A stretch of DNA of 64,000 bases from Campylobacter concisus (GTDB lineage: Bacteria > Campylobacterota > Campylobacteria > Campylobacterales > Campylobacteraceae). The notes beneath the pieces were generated by a model. It was not told the origin of the DNA. It worked only from the letters and a program-made list of their open reading frames with translations, and made no database searches. Shown here one piece after another: positions 46,265-56,414 of the stretch (position 1 is the stretch's first letter; each line of letters starts with the position of its first letter). Position numbers and translations under genes: made by a program. The stretch lies in assembly GCF_003048615.2 (NCBI RefSeq), contig NZ_CP049263.1, forward strand, positions 496,001-560,000, read 5' to 3'.

Positions 46265-47473
46265 ATGGTTCAAGATATAGATGATATTTTACAAGAGATA
46301 AACCGCGGCGTTGCCGAGATGATCGATGCTGAGAGAGTTGAAAATTTAGTTAAAAATTATTATGAAAAAGGTGAAAATTTCTACGTAAAAGCAGGCTTTG
46401 ACCCAACAGCTCCAGACCTTCACCTAGGTCACACAGTCGTTTTAAACAAGATGGCTTTGCTTCAAAAACACGGCGCTATCGTGCAGTTTTTAATAGGCGA
46501 TTTTACCGCTCAAATAGGCGATCCAACAGGCAAGTCAGCCACTAGAAAAAAGCTAGATCAAGAGACCGTTTTAAAAAATGCTAAAACCTACGAAGAGCAA
46601 GTTTTTAAAATTTTAGATCCTAAAAAAACTGTGATAATGTTTAACTCAAAATGGTCAAATGAGCTTGGCGCTGCTGGCATAATCGAGCTAACTAGCACAT
46701 TTTCAGTAGCTAGAATGCTAGAGCGAGATGACTTTGAAAAGAGGATAAAAGTGGGCAATCCTATATCAATCTCTGAGTTTATGTATCCGCTTCTTCAAGG
46801 ATATGATAGCGTTGCTATGAAGTGCGACATCGAGATGGGTGGCACAGATCAGAAATTTAACCTTCTAATGGGCAGAACTTTGCAGCGAACATATAATATC
46901 GGCAAAGAGCAAGCTGTCATCATGATGCCACTTCTTGAGGGGCTTGATGGCGTAAATAAGATGAGTAAGAGCCTTGGCAACTACATAGGCGTAACTGAAA
47001 ATGCAAATGATATGTTTGCAAAAACGCTTAGCATAAGTGACGAGCTTATGTGGCGCTGGTACGAGCTACTAAGCACAAAAACACTTGGCGAGATAGAAGA
47101 GCTGATGAATGACGTAAATAGTGGCAAATATCATCCAAAAAAGGCAAAAGAGGATCTTGCATACGAGATAACAGCGAGGTATCACGGTGAGGAGGCTGCT
47201 AAGGCTGCTATGGCTGAATTTAACAGCGTGCACTCTCAAAATCAGCTCCCAACTGATATGAAAGAATTTAGCTTAAAAGCGCCGATTTGGATAGTTGAAG
47301 CCTTGTCGCAGTGCGGGCTAAGTGAGTCAAACTCTCAAGCAAGGCGAGATATAAAAGCAAATGCAGTTAGCGTCAATCAAGAAAAAATTAGTGATGAGCA
47401 GTTAAAATTAGGAGCAGGCGAGTATATCTTGCAGGTTGGTAAGCGTAAATTTGCGAAGATAAAGGTTGAATAA
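46265..47473 (+). CDS. tyrS: Tyrosyl-tRNA synthetase
   Basis: 402 residues, class [21 protein letters not shown] contains [17 protein letters not shown] is the tyrosine pocket region, [11 protein letters not shown] is the KMSKS loop, and a C-terminal S4 domain ([19 protein letters not shown]) binds tRNA. It starts 10 nt after spoT with TAGGAGAG. Confidence 0.97.
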   Translation: MVQDIDDILQEINRGVAEMIDAERVENLVKNYYEKGENFYVKAGFDPTAPDLHLGHTVVLNKMALLQKHGAIVQFLIGDFTAQIGDPTGKSATRKKLDQETVLKNAKTYEEQVFKILDPKKTVIMFNSKWSNELGAAGIIELTSTFSVARMLERDDFEKRIKVGNPISISEFMYPLLQGYDSVAMKCDIEMGGTDQKFNLLMGRTLQRTYNIGKEQAVIMMPLLEGLDGVNKMSKSLGNYIGVTENANDMFAKTLSISDELMWRWYELLSTKTLGEIEELMNDVNSGKYHPKKAKEDLAYEITARYHGEEAAKAAMAEFNSVHSQNQLPTDMKEFSLKAPIWIVEALSQCGLSESNSQARRDIKANAVSVNQEKISDEQLKLGAGEYILQVGKRKFAKIKVE

Positions 47474-48565
47474 ATGGAGTTAAAGCCGTTAAAAATAGGT
47501 AAATACGAGATAAAATACCCGATATTTCAAGGTGGTATGGGGCTTGGCATCAGCTGGGACAAACTAGCTGGCAATGTGAGCTTAGAAGGCGGTCTTGGCA
47601 TAATTAGCTCAGTTGGCACAGGCTACTATGAAAACCGCAAATTTATAGATAAAGAGCTAAATGCAAAGCCTTTTGGAAGCGAAAATTTCTACTCCACAAG
47701 AGGCCTTCGAGCAGTCATAGAAAATGCACGTAAAATTTGTGGCGACTTGCCACTTGGCGTAAATATAATGTATGCTGCAAACGACTACGCAAGGGTAGTA
47801 AAAGATGCTTGCGAGGCTGGCATAAATATCATAGTCTCAGGCGCAGGCTTGCCTACAAATTTACCTGAATTTACACAAAATTTTAAAGAGATCGCATTAG
47901 TGCCGATCGTCTCAAGCGCAAAAGCACTAAAGATCATCTGTAAGCGCTGGCTTCAAAGATATGAGCGCTTGCCAGATGCTGTTGTGCTTGAAGGACCGCT
48001 AAGTGGCGGACATCAGGGCTTTACATACGAGCAGTGCCTTGACCCTGAGTTTTCACTATTTAATCTCATCCCACAGGTAAAAGCTGAGATCAAAGAGTGG
48101 GGCGACTTCCCTCTCATCGCAGCTGGTGGAATTTGGGATAAAAATGACATCGAAAAGGCGATATCGCTTGGAGCAAATGGCGTTCAGATGGGCACACGCT
48201 TCATCGGCACTCACGAGTGCGACGCTGATATTGGCTTTAAAGAGGTCTTGCTAGCAGCTGAAGAGAAAGACATCGAGCTTATAAAGAGTCCAGTTGGCTA
48301 TCCAGCTCGCGGGATAAGAACAAATTTGATAAATTTAGTCGATAAAAGAATGGGTCCAAAGATCCAGTGCATAAGCAACTGCGTAAGCCCTTGTCAAAGA
48401 GGCAAAGAGGCAAAGCAGGTTGGGTATTGCATCGCAGATAGGCTATTTGACGCATATAGCGGCAAAAAAGAGAGTGGGCTATTTTTCACGGGAGCAAATG
48501 GCTACAAACTAAAAGAGCTAATAAGCGTAAAAGAGCTAATGCATAAGCTGGTACATGGTGAATGA
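47474..48565 (+). CDS. Nitronate monooxygenase / NPD-family flavoprotein
   Basis: 363 residues, FMN TIM barrel. FQGGMGLGISWDKLAGNVS at the N-terminus, GLGIISSVGTGYY, LEGPLSGGHQGF (the catalytic-region His of the family), LIAAGGIWDKNDIEKAISLG and GVQMGTRFIGT for phosphate binding. The C-terminus has a CISNCVSPCQRG cysteine cluster. The physiological substrate is uncertain; enoyl-ACP reductase FabK is a relative. ATG directly abuts the tyrS stop, and its end overlaps amiC by ATGA. Confidence 0.88.
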   Translation: MELKPLKIGKYEIKYPIFQGGMGLGISWDKLAGNVSLEGGLGIISSVGTGYYENRKFIDKELNAKPFGSENFYSTRGLRAVIENARKICGDLPLGVNIMYAANDYARVVKDACEAGINIIVSGAGLPTNLPEFTQNFKEIALVPIVSSAKALKIICKRWLQRYERLPDAVVLEGPLSGGHQGFTYEQCLDPEFSLFNLIPQVKAEIKEWGDFPLIAAGGIWDKNDIEKAISLGANGVQMGTRFIGTHECDADIGFKEVLLAAEEKDIELIKSPVGYPARGIRTNLINLVDKRMGPKIQCISNCVSPCQRGKEAKQVGYCIADRLFDAYSGKKESGLFFTGANGYKLKELISVKELMHKLVHGE

Positions 48566-50007
48566 AACGGGTTTTAATATCTCTTTTTCTAGCGTTTAGC
48601 TTTCTTTTTGCGGCGACAAATTCGGAGACTTTTGCCAAATTTGATAGAAATTTTATGGGCCTAAATAGAAGCGCTAAGATCAAGCTTCACAACGATATAA
48701 AAAATATCTATGTCGATGCGATCATCAAAAATGATAAAAACACGAAAAAGCAGGCACTTACTAGGCTAATAACCAGTTCAAAGGCGCTTGGTTTTGATTC
48801 AAGCGCATATATAAGAGACCTAAATACGATAAACGGCGTAAAAGGTGCTAGCGCGCCAGCGGTTTCGCCAGCTTTAACGCTACTAAGTGCCACAAAGGTA
48901 AATGACACCTTGGTGCTTAAATTTAACACAAAGCTAGATACCGAAAGGCTAAAAACATCGTTTGCCAAACAGCAAAATGCCTACAAAAATATCATGGACA
49001 TCGATGGCAGGCTAAATGGCAACCCACTAACTTATAAAAATTTCATCTCAGACTACATCCACATCTCTCAGTATGACAAAAACACCGTCAGGATCATCTT
49101 TTCTGACAAAGTGCAAAAGACGATAAAAGCAAATGCGACTGGGGATTTGCTAATAATCAGCGCTCAAAATTTCATCTCAAATGAAAACGTAAGAGCACCG
49201 CTTCATAAGCTTAAAAATAAAAACGAAAAGCCAGCGCAAAGCGCAGTAGAGCCAAATTTAAAGTCTGAGCCAGCACAAAGTGAGCCAGTAGAAGAGCCTT
49301 TGCCTCCAGTTGCGGCGGGTAAGTTTTCACGCAACAAAACGATCGTCATCGACCCAGGGCATGGCGGCACAGACCCTGGTGCTGTAAATGGCAGTTTAAA
49401 AGAAAAAACAGCCGTTTTAGGTGTAGCCAAAAAGCTTGGCGAGATACTAAAATCTCGTGGCTACAAGGTCTATTTCACTAGATCAACTGACGTTTTTATA
49501 AATTTAAGATCAAGAACAAAATTTGCAAACGACAAGATGGCAGACCTCTTTGTCTCCATCCACGCAAACGCCGCTCCAAACGCTGCTAAAGCAAAGAGCA
49601 TGCACGGCATCGAAACCTTTTTCTTATCGCCTGCAAGGAGCGAGCGCAGCAAAAACGCAGCCGCACTTGAAAACAAATCAGACATCGAAGAGATGAATTA
49701 TTTTTCGCAGCAGACATTTTTAAACGTGTTAAACCGCGAGAAGATCATCGCCTCAAACAAGCTTGGTATCGACATCCAAAAAGAAATTTTAGCAAGCGCT
49801 AGAAAGGTCTATGCAGCCAGCGACGGCAGCGTGCGAGAAGCGCCATTTTGGGTGCTCGTTGGCGCTCTTATGCCAGCGGTTCTTGTCGAGATCGGCTACA
49901 TCACACATCCAGTAGAAGGCGAAAAACTCTTTGACGATGCTTATCAAAAAGCCCTTGCAAATGGCATCGCAAATGGCATAGATGGATATTTCGCAAAAAA
50001 TAGATGA
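48562..50007 (+). CDS. amiC: N-acetylmuramoyl-L-alanine amidase (AmiC type)
   Basis: 481 residues. Signal peptide (MKRVLISLFLAFSFLFAA), an AMIN-like beta domain around residues 95-200, a Pro/Glu-rich linker, then Amidase_3 from about 255: IVIDPGHGGTDPGAVNG (zinc His), RTKFANDKMADLFVSIHANA (second zinc His), GIETFFL, and MPAVLVEIGYITHP (catalytic Glu). It cleaves stem peptides from glycan strands during daughter-cell separation. FtsEX and an EnvC-like activator encoded upstream are the expected controllers. Confidence 0.94.
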   Translation: MKRVLISLFLAFSFLFAATNSETFAKFDRNFMGLNRSAKIKLHNDIKNIYVDAIIKNDKNTKKQALTRLITSSKALGFDSSAYIRDLNTINGVKGASAPAVSPALTLLSATKVNDTLVLKFNTKLDTERLKTSFAKQQNAYKNIMDIDGRLNGNPLTYKNFISDYIHISQYDKNTVRIIFSDKVQKTIKANATGDLLIISAQNFISNENVRAPLHKLKNKNEKPAQSAVEPNLKSEPAQSEPVEEPLPPVAAGKFSRNKTIVIDPGHGGTDPGAVNGSLKEKTAVLGVAKKLGEILKSRGYKVYFTRSTDVFINLRSRTKFANDKMADLFVSIHANAAPNAAKAKSMHGIETFFLSPARSERSKNAAALENKSDIEEMNYFSQQTFLNVLNREKIIASNKLGIDIQKEILASARKVYAASDGSVREAPFWVLVGALMPAVLVEIGYITHPVEGEKLFDDAYQKALANGIANGIDGYFAKNR

Positions 50008-51869
50008 AAAATGCAAATTTGAGCTTTAAAGGGCAAATTCCATTTAACGAAGAGTTTGGCGATATCTACTTTAACACCGAAAAACCCTGGCTTGAGAGCG
50101 AATTTGTCTTTGCAAGCGCACTTGATGAAATTTGGCAGAGCAAAGATAGCTTTATAGTCGCCGAGACTGGCTTTGGCGCTGGGCTAAATTTCTTCACACT
50201 TTGTAAGAAATTTAAAGCTAGCTCCAAAAAACTTCACTTCGTTAGCATCGAAAAAAGCCCTATCAAAAAAGAATATCTTTTAAAAATTTATGAAAATTTA
50301 GGCCTTTTTAAAGCCTATGCTAAAAAGCTAGTTTTGCTCTATCCGCCGCTGATTTCTGGCATACATCGCATAAATTTTGCGCCAAATATCACTCTTGATC
50401 TTTGCTACGGTGAGGCAGATCAAATTTTGTCTGAGCTTGATTTTAGTGCTGATATCTGGTTTTTAGACGGCTTTGCCCCAAGTAAAAATGGCTCGATCTG
50501 GAGCGAAGATGTCTTTAAACAAATCGCAAGGCTAAGCAGGATTGGCACCATAGTTAGAACCTACTCGTGCGCAAAAATGGTAAAAGATGGGCTAAAAAAT
50601 GCTGGCTTTTTACTGAGCCTAAAAGAGGGCTACGCTAGAAAACGCCAGATGAGTAGCGCCGTACTAGAAAAAAAGGATGAAAATTTAAAGGATGCTTGGT
50701 TTGCCAGGTGCGAGCCAGTCGCCAGCGTAAAAGGCAAAACAGCGCTTGTTATAGGAGCAGGCGTGGCTGGGCTTGCCACAGCTGGTGAGCTAGCTAAAAA
50801 TGGCTTTAAAGTGGTGATCGCCGAGGCAAAGAGCGAGGTCGCGACAAATGGCTCAGGCAACCACTGCGGCGCCTTGATGCCATTAGTTACGAAGCCTGGG
50901 GTAAATTTAGGCCGCATGCACATAAATGCGTTTTTGCAAGCAGTGAGATTTTACAAGGCAAATTTGCCAAAAAGCCTCATTAAATTTAATGGCTGCATCG
51001 ACTATGCGTTTGATGATGAGCTTGTTAAAAGATACGCATCGTGGCAGGATCAAAATGCGGAGGATGTTTTTAAATTTGATGAGAGCTTAAAGCCATATCC
51101 TGGGATATTTATAAAAGATGCGGCTTATGCTAGACCAAGAGAAATTTGTAAATTTCTATCAAGCAACTTTGAAGTTTTATTTAACCACGAGTATGAGAGC
51201 AGGACGCATCTGCAAAATGGCAAGATAAGCGTTAAATTTAAAAATAAAAAAAGCTTGGAGGCTGATATCTTAGTCTTTTGTACAGGTAGCAAGAGTAGTG
51301 AAATTTTTAAAGACTATGACATGCAAATAAGTAGCGTCAGAGGTCAAGTCACGCACCTAAAACCAGTGCTAAAAAACACTCTGCCACTAAGCGCAAAAGG
51401 CTACATCTGCCCAGCTGTAAAAGGCGTGCAAGTCATCGGCGCAACCTACGCTAGAAATGAAATTTGCGACACGCCTAAAGATGAGGATAATGCTAAAAAT
51501 TTAAGCGACGTGAGCGAGTTTTTTGATACGTCAAAAGCTATCATCATCGGCTCACGTGTGGGATATAGAAGTTATAGCGGAGATAGGTTTCCGATAATTG
51601 GCGCTTTGCACGATGAGGAGTTTTACAAGCAAAATTATAAGGGGCTATTTTGGAGTAAAAATAAAGATAGTAACCCAAAAGCAAGCTACGAAAAAAATCT
51701 CTTTGTAAATTTCGCTCATGGCTCACGTGGCCTTGGTACGGCGATACTTGGAGCAAATTTGATAACAGATCTTGTGCTTGCTCGCCCACTTTGCATAGAA
51801 AGATCGCTATTTTACGAGCTTCATCCTGCTAGATTTTTGATAAGAAAGCTAAAAAAAGGACTAAAATAG
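50004..51869 (+). CDS. mnmC: Bifunctional tRNA mnm5s2U biosynthesis protein
   Basis: 621 residues, two enzymes in one chain. The N-terminal methyltransferase (about 1-235: AETGFGAGLNFFTL SAM site; DIWFLDGFAPSKNGSIWSED) is followed by the FAD-dependent oxidoreductase (TALVIGAGVAGLATAGELA dinucleotide motif; C-terminal NLFVNFAHGSRGLGTA). It converts cmnm5s2U34 to mnm5s2U34 in tRNA wobble positions. It is coupled by ATGA to amiC. Length is close to E. coli MnmC. Confidence 0.94.
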   Translation: MKNANLSFKGQIPFNEEFGDIYFNTEKPWLESEFVFASALDEIWQSKDSFIVAETGFGAGLNFFTLCKKFKASSKKLHFVSIEKSPIKKEYLLKIYENLGLFKAYAKKLVLLYPPLISGIHRINFAPNITLDLCYGEADQILSELDFSADIWFLDGFAPSKNGSIWSEDVFKQIARLSRIGTIVRTYSCAKMVKDGLKNAGFLLSLKEGYARKRQMSSAVLEKKDENLKDAWFARCEPVASVKGKTALVIGAGVAGLATAGELAKNGFKVVIAEAKSEVATNGSGNHCGALMPLVTKPGVNLGRMHINAFLQAVRFYKANLPKSLIKFNGCIDYAFDDELVKRYASWQDQNAEDVFKFDESLKPYPGIFIKDAAYARPREICKFLSSNFEVLFNHEYESRTHLQNGKISVKFKNKKSLEADILVFCTGSKSSEIFKDYDMQISSVRGQVTHLKPVLKNTLPLSAKGYICPAVKGVQVIGATYARNEICDTPKDEDNAKNLSDVSEFFDTSKAIIIGSRVGYRSYSGDRFPIIGALHDEEFYKQNYKGLFWSKNKDSNPKASYEKNLFVNFAHGSRGLGTAILGANLITDLVLARPLCIERSLFYELHPARFLIRKLKKGLK

Positions 51870-51914
51870 TCAAATTCCTTAACATAAGTTAAGAACTATT
51901 ATCAAAACTTGCAT

Positions 51915-51920
51915 TATAAT
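51915..51920 (+). promoter_or_regulatory. -10 box for cupin gene
   Basis: TATAAT 25 nt before ATG 51945, with AAAAAAGGAT as ribosome site. Confidence 0.5.
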
Positions 51921-51944
51921 CCTTCACAAAAAAAAGGATAGAAA

Positions 51945-52589
51945 ATGAGTCAAATTTACAATCTCAACAAAGACACAAAGATAGTTGAAAAAAGCGTCGT
52001 TAGTAAAAGGCTCTTTCAAAACAAAAACGCAAGTGTCGATATATACGCATTTGACGAGGGCGAGGAGCTTGATCACGAGATGCTTTTTATAGACAGCCTT
52101 GCCTTCGTCATTGATGGCGAAGCGCAGCTTGAGTATGGCGAAAAGCAGATGAAGCTTGGACGCGATGAGGCCTGCCTTATCGAGGCAAAAACCTGGCGAA
52201 AGCTCAAATTTACAAAGAAAACAAAATATTTACTAATAGATTTTAAGGAGAATGTTATGATAGATCATTTAGACAAAGCGAGTGTCTTTAGTCTCGCAGA
52301 TGCCGTTAGCTACGAGAGTGGCAAGATAGTTAGCAAAACGCTTGTCAAAAACGAAAATGGCTCAATGTCACTACTTAGTTTTGACAAAGACCAAGAGCTC
52401 TCAACCCACGCTGCCCCTGGCGATGCGCTACTTATCGCGCTTGATGGTGAGCTTGATTTAAAGATAGCTGATGAGAGCTTTCATCTAGTAAAGGGCGATA
52501 GTATCGTGCTTCCAGGCAAGATCCCACACGGCCTAAAAGTGAAAGACAAATTCAAAATGCTTCTAATCGTCACAAAAGACAAAATGTAA
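51945..52589 (+). CDS. Bicupin protein
   Basis: 214 residues forming two cupin beta-barrels, about 20-98 and 115-212. Each shows the paired motifs: DHEMLFIDSLAFVIDGEAQL then ACLIEAKTW; THAAPGDALLIALDGELDL then SIVLPGKIPHGLK. The second keeps a His in each motif (possible metal site); the first has lost some ligands. No enzyme-specific residues are visible, so function is open (sensor, isomerase or small-molecule binder). It is monocistronic, with its own promoter and a terminator. Confidence 0.85.
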   Translation: MSQIYNLNKDTKIVEKSVVSKRLFQNKNASVDIYAFDEGEELDHEMLFIDSLAFVIDGEAQLEYGEKQMKLGRDEACLIEAKTWRKLKFTKKTKYLLIDFKENVMIDHLDKASVFSLADAVSYESGKIVSKTLVKNENGSMSLLSFDKDQELSTHAAPGDALLIALDGELDLKIADESFHLVKGDSIVLPGKIPHGLKVKDKFKMLLIVTKDKM

Positions 52590-52592
52590 AAT

Positions 52593-52620
52593 AAGCCCTA
52601 TTTTAGGGCTTTTCTCTTTT
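52593..52620 (+). terminator. Terminator after cupin gene
   Basis: AAGCCCTA-TTT-TAGGGCTT, an 8-bp perfect stem (52593-52600, 52604-52611), followed by TTCTCTTTT. Confidence 0.75.
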
Positions 52621-52669
52621 ATAAATCACATTAAATTTACCCTTAATAACCCAAAAAGCAAAGTCATAA

Positions 52670-52675
52670 TATAAT
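52670..52675 (+). promoter_or_regulatory. -10 box for MFS exporter
   Basis: TATAAT 24 nt before ATG 52700. Confidence 0.5.
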
Positions 52676-52699
52676 CCCTTTAAAATTTAAAGAAGAGCT

Positions 52700-53860
52700 A
52701 TGAAAAAAGAAAATTCCAAACTATTTTTACTACTATTTTTGGGTGCGCTTTCAGCATTTGGCCCATTTGTCACAGACCTTTACCTGCCAGCACTGCCAGC
52801 CATAACTGAGTGGTTTGGCACAAGCGTTTCAGCAACCCAGCTAACCCTTACGACCTCGATGGCAGGACTTGCGATAGGACAGCTAATAGTTGGCCCAATC
52901 AGCGATAAATTTGGCCGAAAAACGCCACTTACCATCTCGCTCATCATCTACACGATAAGCACGATTTTTATATTTTTTGCGCAAAATATCCAGTTTTTTA
53001 TCTTTATGCGCATCATCCAAGGGCTTGCAAGTGCGGGCAGTCTGGTTATCTCAAGAGCCGTTGTAAGCGACCTTTACAAGGGTCATGAGATGACTAAATT
53101 TTTTAGTCTTATGATGGTTGTAAATGGTCTTGCTCCGATATTTTCGCCCATAGGCGGCAGCTTACTGCTTAAATTTACCGACTGGCGTGGCATCTTTATG
53201 GCGCTAACGATCATCGGCATTTTGCTATTTATCGCAAATTTTTACTTCAAAGAGAGCCTAAGCCCTGCTAACCGCCTAAAAGTGCCTTTGCTAGAGACTT
53301 ACAGCGTCTTTGGCAAAATTTTAAGAAAAAAGAAATTTATGCTCTTTATCGCGATCCAGACATTTACGATGGCTGCGATGTTTGCCTATATCGCGGCATC
53401 TTCTTTTATCTTGCAAGAGTTTTACCTGCTAAGCCCAGTAAGCTACAGCTTTTGCTTTGGGGCAAATGGCCTAGCCATCGTCATAGGAGCTAGGCTTGCA
53501 AGCTTGCTAAACGAGAGAAAAGCACTAAAAACTGGGCTTTTTGGTACCTTGTTTGCTAGTATTTTTATAGCGTTTGTGCTTTGCTTTAAATTTGAAGTGA
53601 TCGGCGTTATCATCGCATTTTTCTTGCTTTTACTCTTTACTGGCTTTATCTTACCAACGGCCTCATCACTTGCGATGAATGAGGGCAGAGAGTACGCTGG
53701 CTCGGCCTCAGCGGTGCTTGGATTTTGCCCATTTTTCTTAGGCGGCATCATCTCGCCACTGGTTGGTCTTGGCGACATTTTTTACTCTACGTCAATAGCT
53801 ATTTTAGCTTGCAGCGTGCTTGCTTTTATCTCATTTTTAGGGCTAAAAAGAGTTGCGTAA
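52700..53860 (+). CDS. Bcr/CflA-family MFS efflux transporter
   Basis: 386 residues, 12 predicted membrane helices. FVTDLYLPALPAITEWFG at the end of helix 1 is the Bcr/CflA signature; motif A GPISDKFGRKTPL lies between helices 2 and 3; RIIQGLASAGSLVISRAVV is helix 4. It exports drugs or other small molecules using the proton gradient; the substrate is unknown. It has its own -10 box and overlaps hemD by 8 nt, so hemD is probably read from the same transcript. Confidence 0.93.
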   Translation: MKKENSKLFLLLFLGALSAFGPFVTDLYLPALPAITEWFGTSVSATQLTLTTSMAGLAIGQLIVGPISDKFGRKTPLTISLIIYTISTIFIFFAQNIQFFIFMRIIQGLASAGSLVISRAVVSDLYKGHEMTKFFSLMMVVNGLAPIFSPIGGSLLLKFTDWRGIFMALTIIGILLFIANFYFKESLSPANRLKVPLLETYSVFGKILRKKKFMLFIAIQTFTMAAMFAYIAASSFILQEFYLLSPVSYSFCFGANGLAIVIGARLASLLNERKALKTGLFGTLFASIFIAFVLCFKFEVIGVIIAFFLLLLFTGFILPTASSLAMNEGREYAGSASAVLGFCPFFLGGIISPLVGLGDIFYSTSIAILACSVLAFISFLGLKRVA

Positions 53861-54491
53861 AATTTATCTTGTCTCAAACACAAAAACGGCTGATGAGAGC
53901 GTTGTAAATTTAAGTGTTAGTAGGATTGAGTTTTTGAAATTTGAGATAAATTTAAGCGAATTTGACGCGCTTGTGGCAACCTCCAAAAATGCCTTTAAGG
54001 CTTTAAAATTTAATAGCATTTTGCCTATAAATTTACCAGTTTTTGCTATCGCAAATAGTTGCGCAGCGGCGGCAAGAGAGTTTGGTTTTAGTGAAATTTA
54101 CACTGGACAAAATGCTCATGGAGATGACTTTGCAAGAGAAATTTTGCCACTTTTAAAAGGCAAAAAGGTGCTTTATCTAAAGGGCAAAGATAGCGCTTCA
54201 AATTTCTTAGAAATTTTGCAAGATGGCGGCGTAAATATAAAGGCGGTCATCGCTTATGAAAATGTCTTAAACCCTTGCAAAATGGAGCTAAAACCACCAA
54301 AAAATAGCATTTTGATCTTCGCATCTCCGATAAATGTTAGAAATTTTCTTACTAATTTTGGCTGGGACGAGAGCTATCAGACGATAAGCATCGGAAAGGT
54401 GACTGCAAAAGAGCTAAAATTTAGCACGCCAATAGTGAGCCAAAATCAAGATATAAACGCTTGTATCGCACTTGCCAAAACGTTACTTTAA
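53853..54491 (+). CDS. hemD: Uroporphyrinogen-III synthase
   Basis: 212 residues. It closes hydroxymethylbilane to uroporphyrinogen III in haem synthesis. HemD is poorly conserved; the fold shows in FDALVATSKNAFKAL, PVFAIANSCAAAAREFGF, KGKKVLYLKGKDSASNFLEIL, VIAYENV and SILIFASPINVRNFL. The start is TTG 53853, overlapping the MFS gene; alignment of RKIYLVSN as the first strand supports it. Confidence 0.87.
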   Translation: MRKIYLVSNTKTADESVVNLSVSRIEFLKFEINLSEFDALVATSKNAFKALKFNSILPINLPVFAIANSCAAAAREFGFSEIYTGQNAHGDDFAREILPLLKGKKVLYLKGKDSASNFLEILQDGGVNIKAVIAYENVLNPCKMELKPPKNSILIFASPINVRNFLTNFGWDESYQTISIGKVTAKELKFSTPIVSQNQDINACIALAKTLL

Positions 54492-54503
54492 GCAAAGAAT
54501 TTA

Positions 54504-54509
54504 TATAAT
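54504..54509 (+). promoter_or_regulatory. -10 box for purD leader transcript
   Basis: TATAAT just after hemD; it predicts a start near 54516 and a leader of about 208 nt. Confidence 0.45.
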
Positions 54510-54515
54510 TTTATT

Positions 54516-54720
54516 GCCTGAGTGAAGCGAGTCAGCATTTTACGGGGTCCAACACTTTTTTGTTAGCGAAAAGGTATGGGTGCCTTGCGATGTGGCTTCG
54601 TTTGAGCCTTAAACAGCGAGAAGTTGCAACCTTTTGGTATCCATCTATTTGCAAGATTGGCTTTGTTTATGGGCCACTCTTCTATGCGACGCCCACTTGG
54701 GTTTTTAAATTTACGGAGAT
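54516..54720 (+). ncRNA. Long structured purD leader (candidate purD RNA motif)
   Basis: A 200-nt non-coding leader, visibly richer in G and C than other spacers. Local pairings include TGC-TGA with TCA-GCA around a GTGAAGCGAG loop (54524-54547 region) and TGGGC (54670-54674) with GCCCA (54691-54695). GCCCA can instead pair with TGGG (54698-54701), giving a small stem before TTTTT. I recall an Rfam family of cis-regulatory RNAs found only upstream of purD in Campylobacter relatives; this position fits, but I cannot align to the model. Confidence 0.5.
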
Positions 54721-54723
54721 AAT

Positions 54724-55968
54724 ATGAACATTCTCATAATAGGAAGTGGCGGCCGCGAATACGCCATTGCTCTAAAACTAAAAAGCGAAAAAAATATAAA
54801 TTTATACTTTGCGCCTGGAAATGGTGCGACCTCACGCCTTGGTGAGAATTTAAATATAAAAGACTTTTATGAGCTAGCAAATTTTGCCAAAAAAAATAGT
54901 ATCGAGCTAACTATCGTGGGACCTGAAGCACCTCTTAGTGAAGGCGTGGTAGATATCTTTAAAAAAGAGGGTTTGCTCATCTTTGGACCAAGCAAAGCAG
55001 CTGCTAGACTTGAGGCTAGCAAGGCCTATATGAAGGACTTTTTAGCTAGAAATAATATAAAAACTGCAAAATATTTAAACACAGACGACAAAGAAAAAGC
55101 ATTTAAATTTATTGATACTCTAAGCGCTCCGATGGTTGTAAAGGCTGATGGACTTTGCGCTGGCAAAGGCGTGATCATCGCAAATTCCAAAGAAGAAGCC
55201 AAAGAGGCAGTTAGTGACATGCTAAGTGGGGCTAGCTTTGGTGATGCTGGTAAATTTGTGGTGGTTGAAGAGTTTTTGGATGGCTTTGAGCTTAGCTTTT
55301 TTGCCATTTGTGACGGTGAAAATTTTGTAAGCTTGCCAGTTGCGCAAGACCACAAACGCCTACTCGATAACGACGAGGGTCCAAATACTGGTGGCATGGG
55401 CGCTTACGCTCCAAGTCCGCTTGCTTCAAAAGAGCTGATAAAAAGGGTCGAAGAAGAGGTGGTAAAACCTACGCTAAAAGGGATGAAAAACGAGGGCAGT
55501 CCGTTTTGTGGAGTGCTTTTTGTGGGGCTGATGATCGTGAAAAATGAGCCTTATGTGCTTGAGTTTAACGTGAGATTTGGCGATCCTGAGTGCGAGGTCT
55601 TGATGCCATTAATAGATGGAAATTTGAGTGAAATTTTACTAAATGCTGCAAAAGGTGAGCTAAAGCCTATCAGCTTAAAAGATGAATTTGCTGTTGGCGT
55701 CGTGATGTCTAGCAAAAATTATCCTTATAAAAGTAGCCCAAAGGCTAAAATTTCAGTTTTAAATGATGTAAAAGATGCCCATATAGCTTACGCAGGCGTG
55801 AGCAAAGATGGTGATGAAATTTACGCAGATGGCGGCAGAGTGCTAGTCTGCGTGGCGACTGCAAAGAGCATAAAAGAGGCACGTGATAAGGCCTATGAGC
55901 TTTGCGAAAATGTCAAATTTGACGGAGCGCACTTTAGAAAAGATATCGCGTGGCAGGCTTTAAAATGA
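54724..55968 (+). CDS. purD: Phosphoribosylamine-glycine ligase (GARS)
   Basis: 414 residues, ATP-grasp enzyme making GAR from phosphoribosylamine and glycine, the second step of purine synthesis. [19 protein letters not shown] at the start, [32 protein letters not shown] (ATP grasp), [21 protein letters not shown] (signature) and [15 protein letters not shown]. Canonical length. It is preceded by a long structured leader, so purine-responsive control is plausible. It ends at an ATGA overlap with the RDD gene. Confidence 0.97.
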   Translation: MNILIIGSGGREYAIALKLKSEKNINLYFAPGNGATSRLGENLNIKDFYELANFAKKNSIELTIVGPEAPLSEGVVDIFKKEGLLIFGPSKAAARLEASKAYMKDFLARNNIKTAKYLNTDDKEKAFKFIDTLSAPMVVKADGLCAGKGVIIANSKEEAKEAVSDMLSGASFGDAGKFVVVEEFLDGFELSFFAICDGENFVSLPVAQDHKRLLDNDEGPNTGGMGAYAPSPLASKELIKRVEEEVVKPTLKGMKNEGSPFCGVLFVGLMIVKNEPYVLEFNVRFGDPECEVLMPLIDGNLSEILLNAAKGELKPISLKDEFAVGVVMSSKNYPYKSSPKAKISVLNDVKDAHIAYAGVSKDGDEIYADGGRVLVCVATAKSIKEARDKAYELCENVKFDGAHFRKDIAWQALK

Positions 55969-56414
55969 GCATGCAGATAGAAGAGAAGCTTCAAAACGAA
56001 GAAATTTCACTTGCCCCTTTTGCTAAGAGGATCATGGCGTTTTCTATCGATGAGATCATAGTTTCGTTTCTTTTTATGATCATCTATTGGGAGCCTCTTT
56101 CTACTAGCACTAACTATGATGACGCTAGAAATTTAGTATTAAATTTATTTTGGCAAGTGGTCGCTTTAAAAGTCATCTATCACACATTTTTCGTTTGGTA
56201 TTATGGCGCAAGCCTCGGGCAGATGATAACAAAGACGATGTGTATAAATGTAGAAATTTTAGATAAGCCAAATTTAACTCAAAGTCTTGTTAGGGCGATA
56301 TTTAGGATAGTTAGTGAAGCTTGTTTTTATCTTGGCTTTGCTTGGGCACTTTCAAACCCTGCAAGGCAGACGTGGCAAGACAAAATAGCAAAAACAGTGG
56401 TGATAAATGCGTAA
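55965..56414 (+). CDS. RDD-family membrane protein
   Basis: 149 residues with the RDD pattern: [20 protein letters not shown] (Arg and Asp in the first membrane segment), two more hydrophobic segments, and the [15 protein letters not shown] block. Function for the family is unclear; some are ion exchangers. ATG 55965 was chosen because it forms ATGA with the purD stop; GCAGG is 7 nt upstream. It overlaps lptD by 8 nt. Confidence 0.85.
   Translation: MSMQIEEKLQNEEISLAPFAKRIMAFSIDEIIVSFLFMIIYWEPLSTSTNYDDARNLVLNLFWQVVALKVIYHTFFVWYYGASLGQMITKTMCINVEILDKPNLTQSLVRAIFRIVSEACFYLGFAWALSNPARQTWQDKIAKTVVINA

Noticed and set aside
54560-54703. Short minus-strand peptide frame in the purD leader
   Set aside because: It lacks a start codon with a ribosome site, and the region is better explained as a structured leader of purD.
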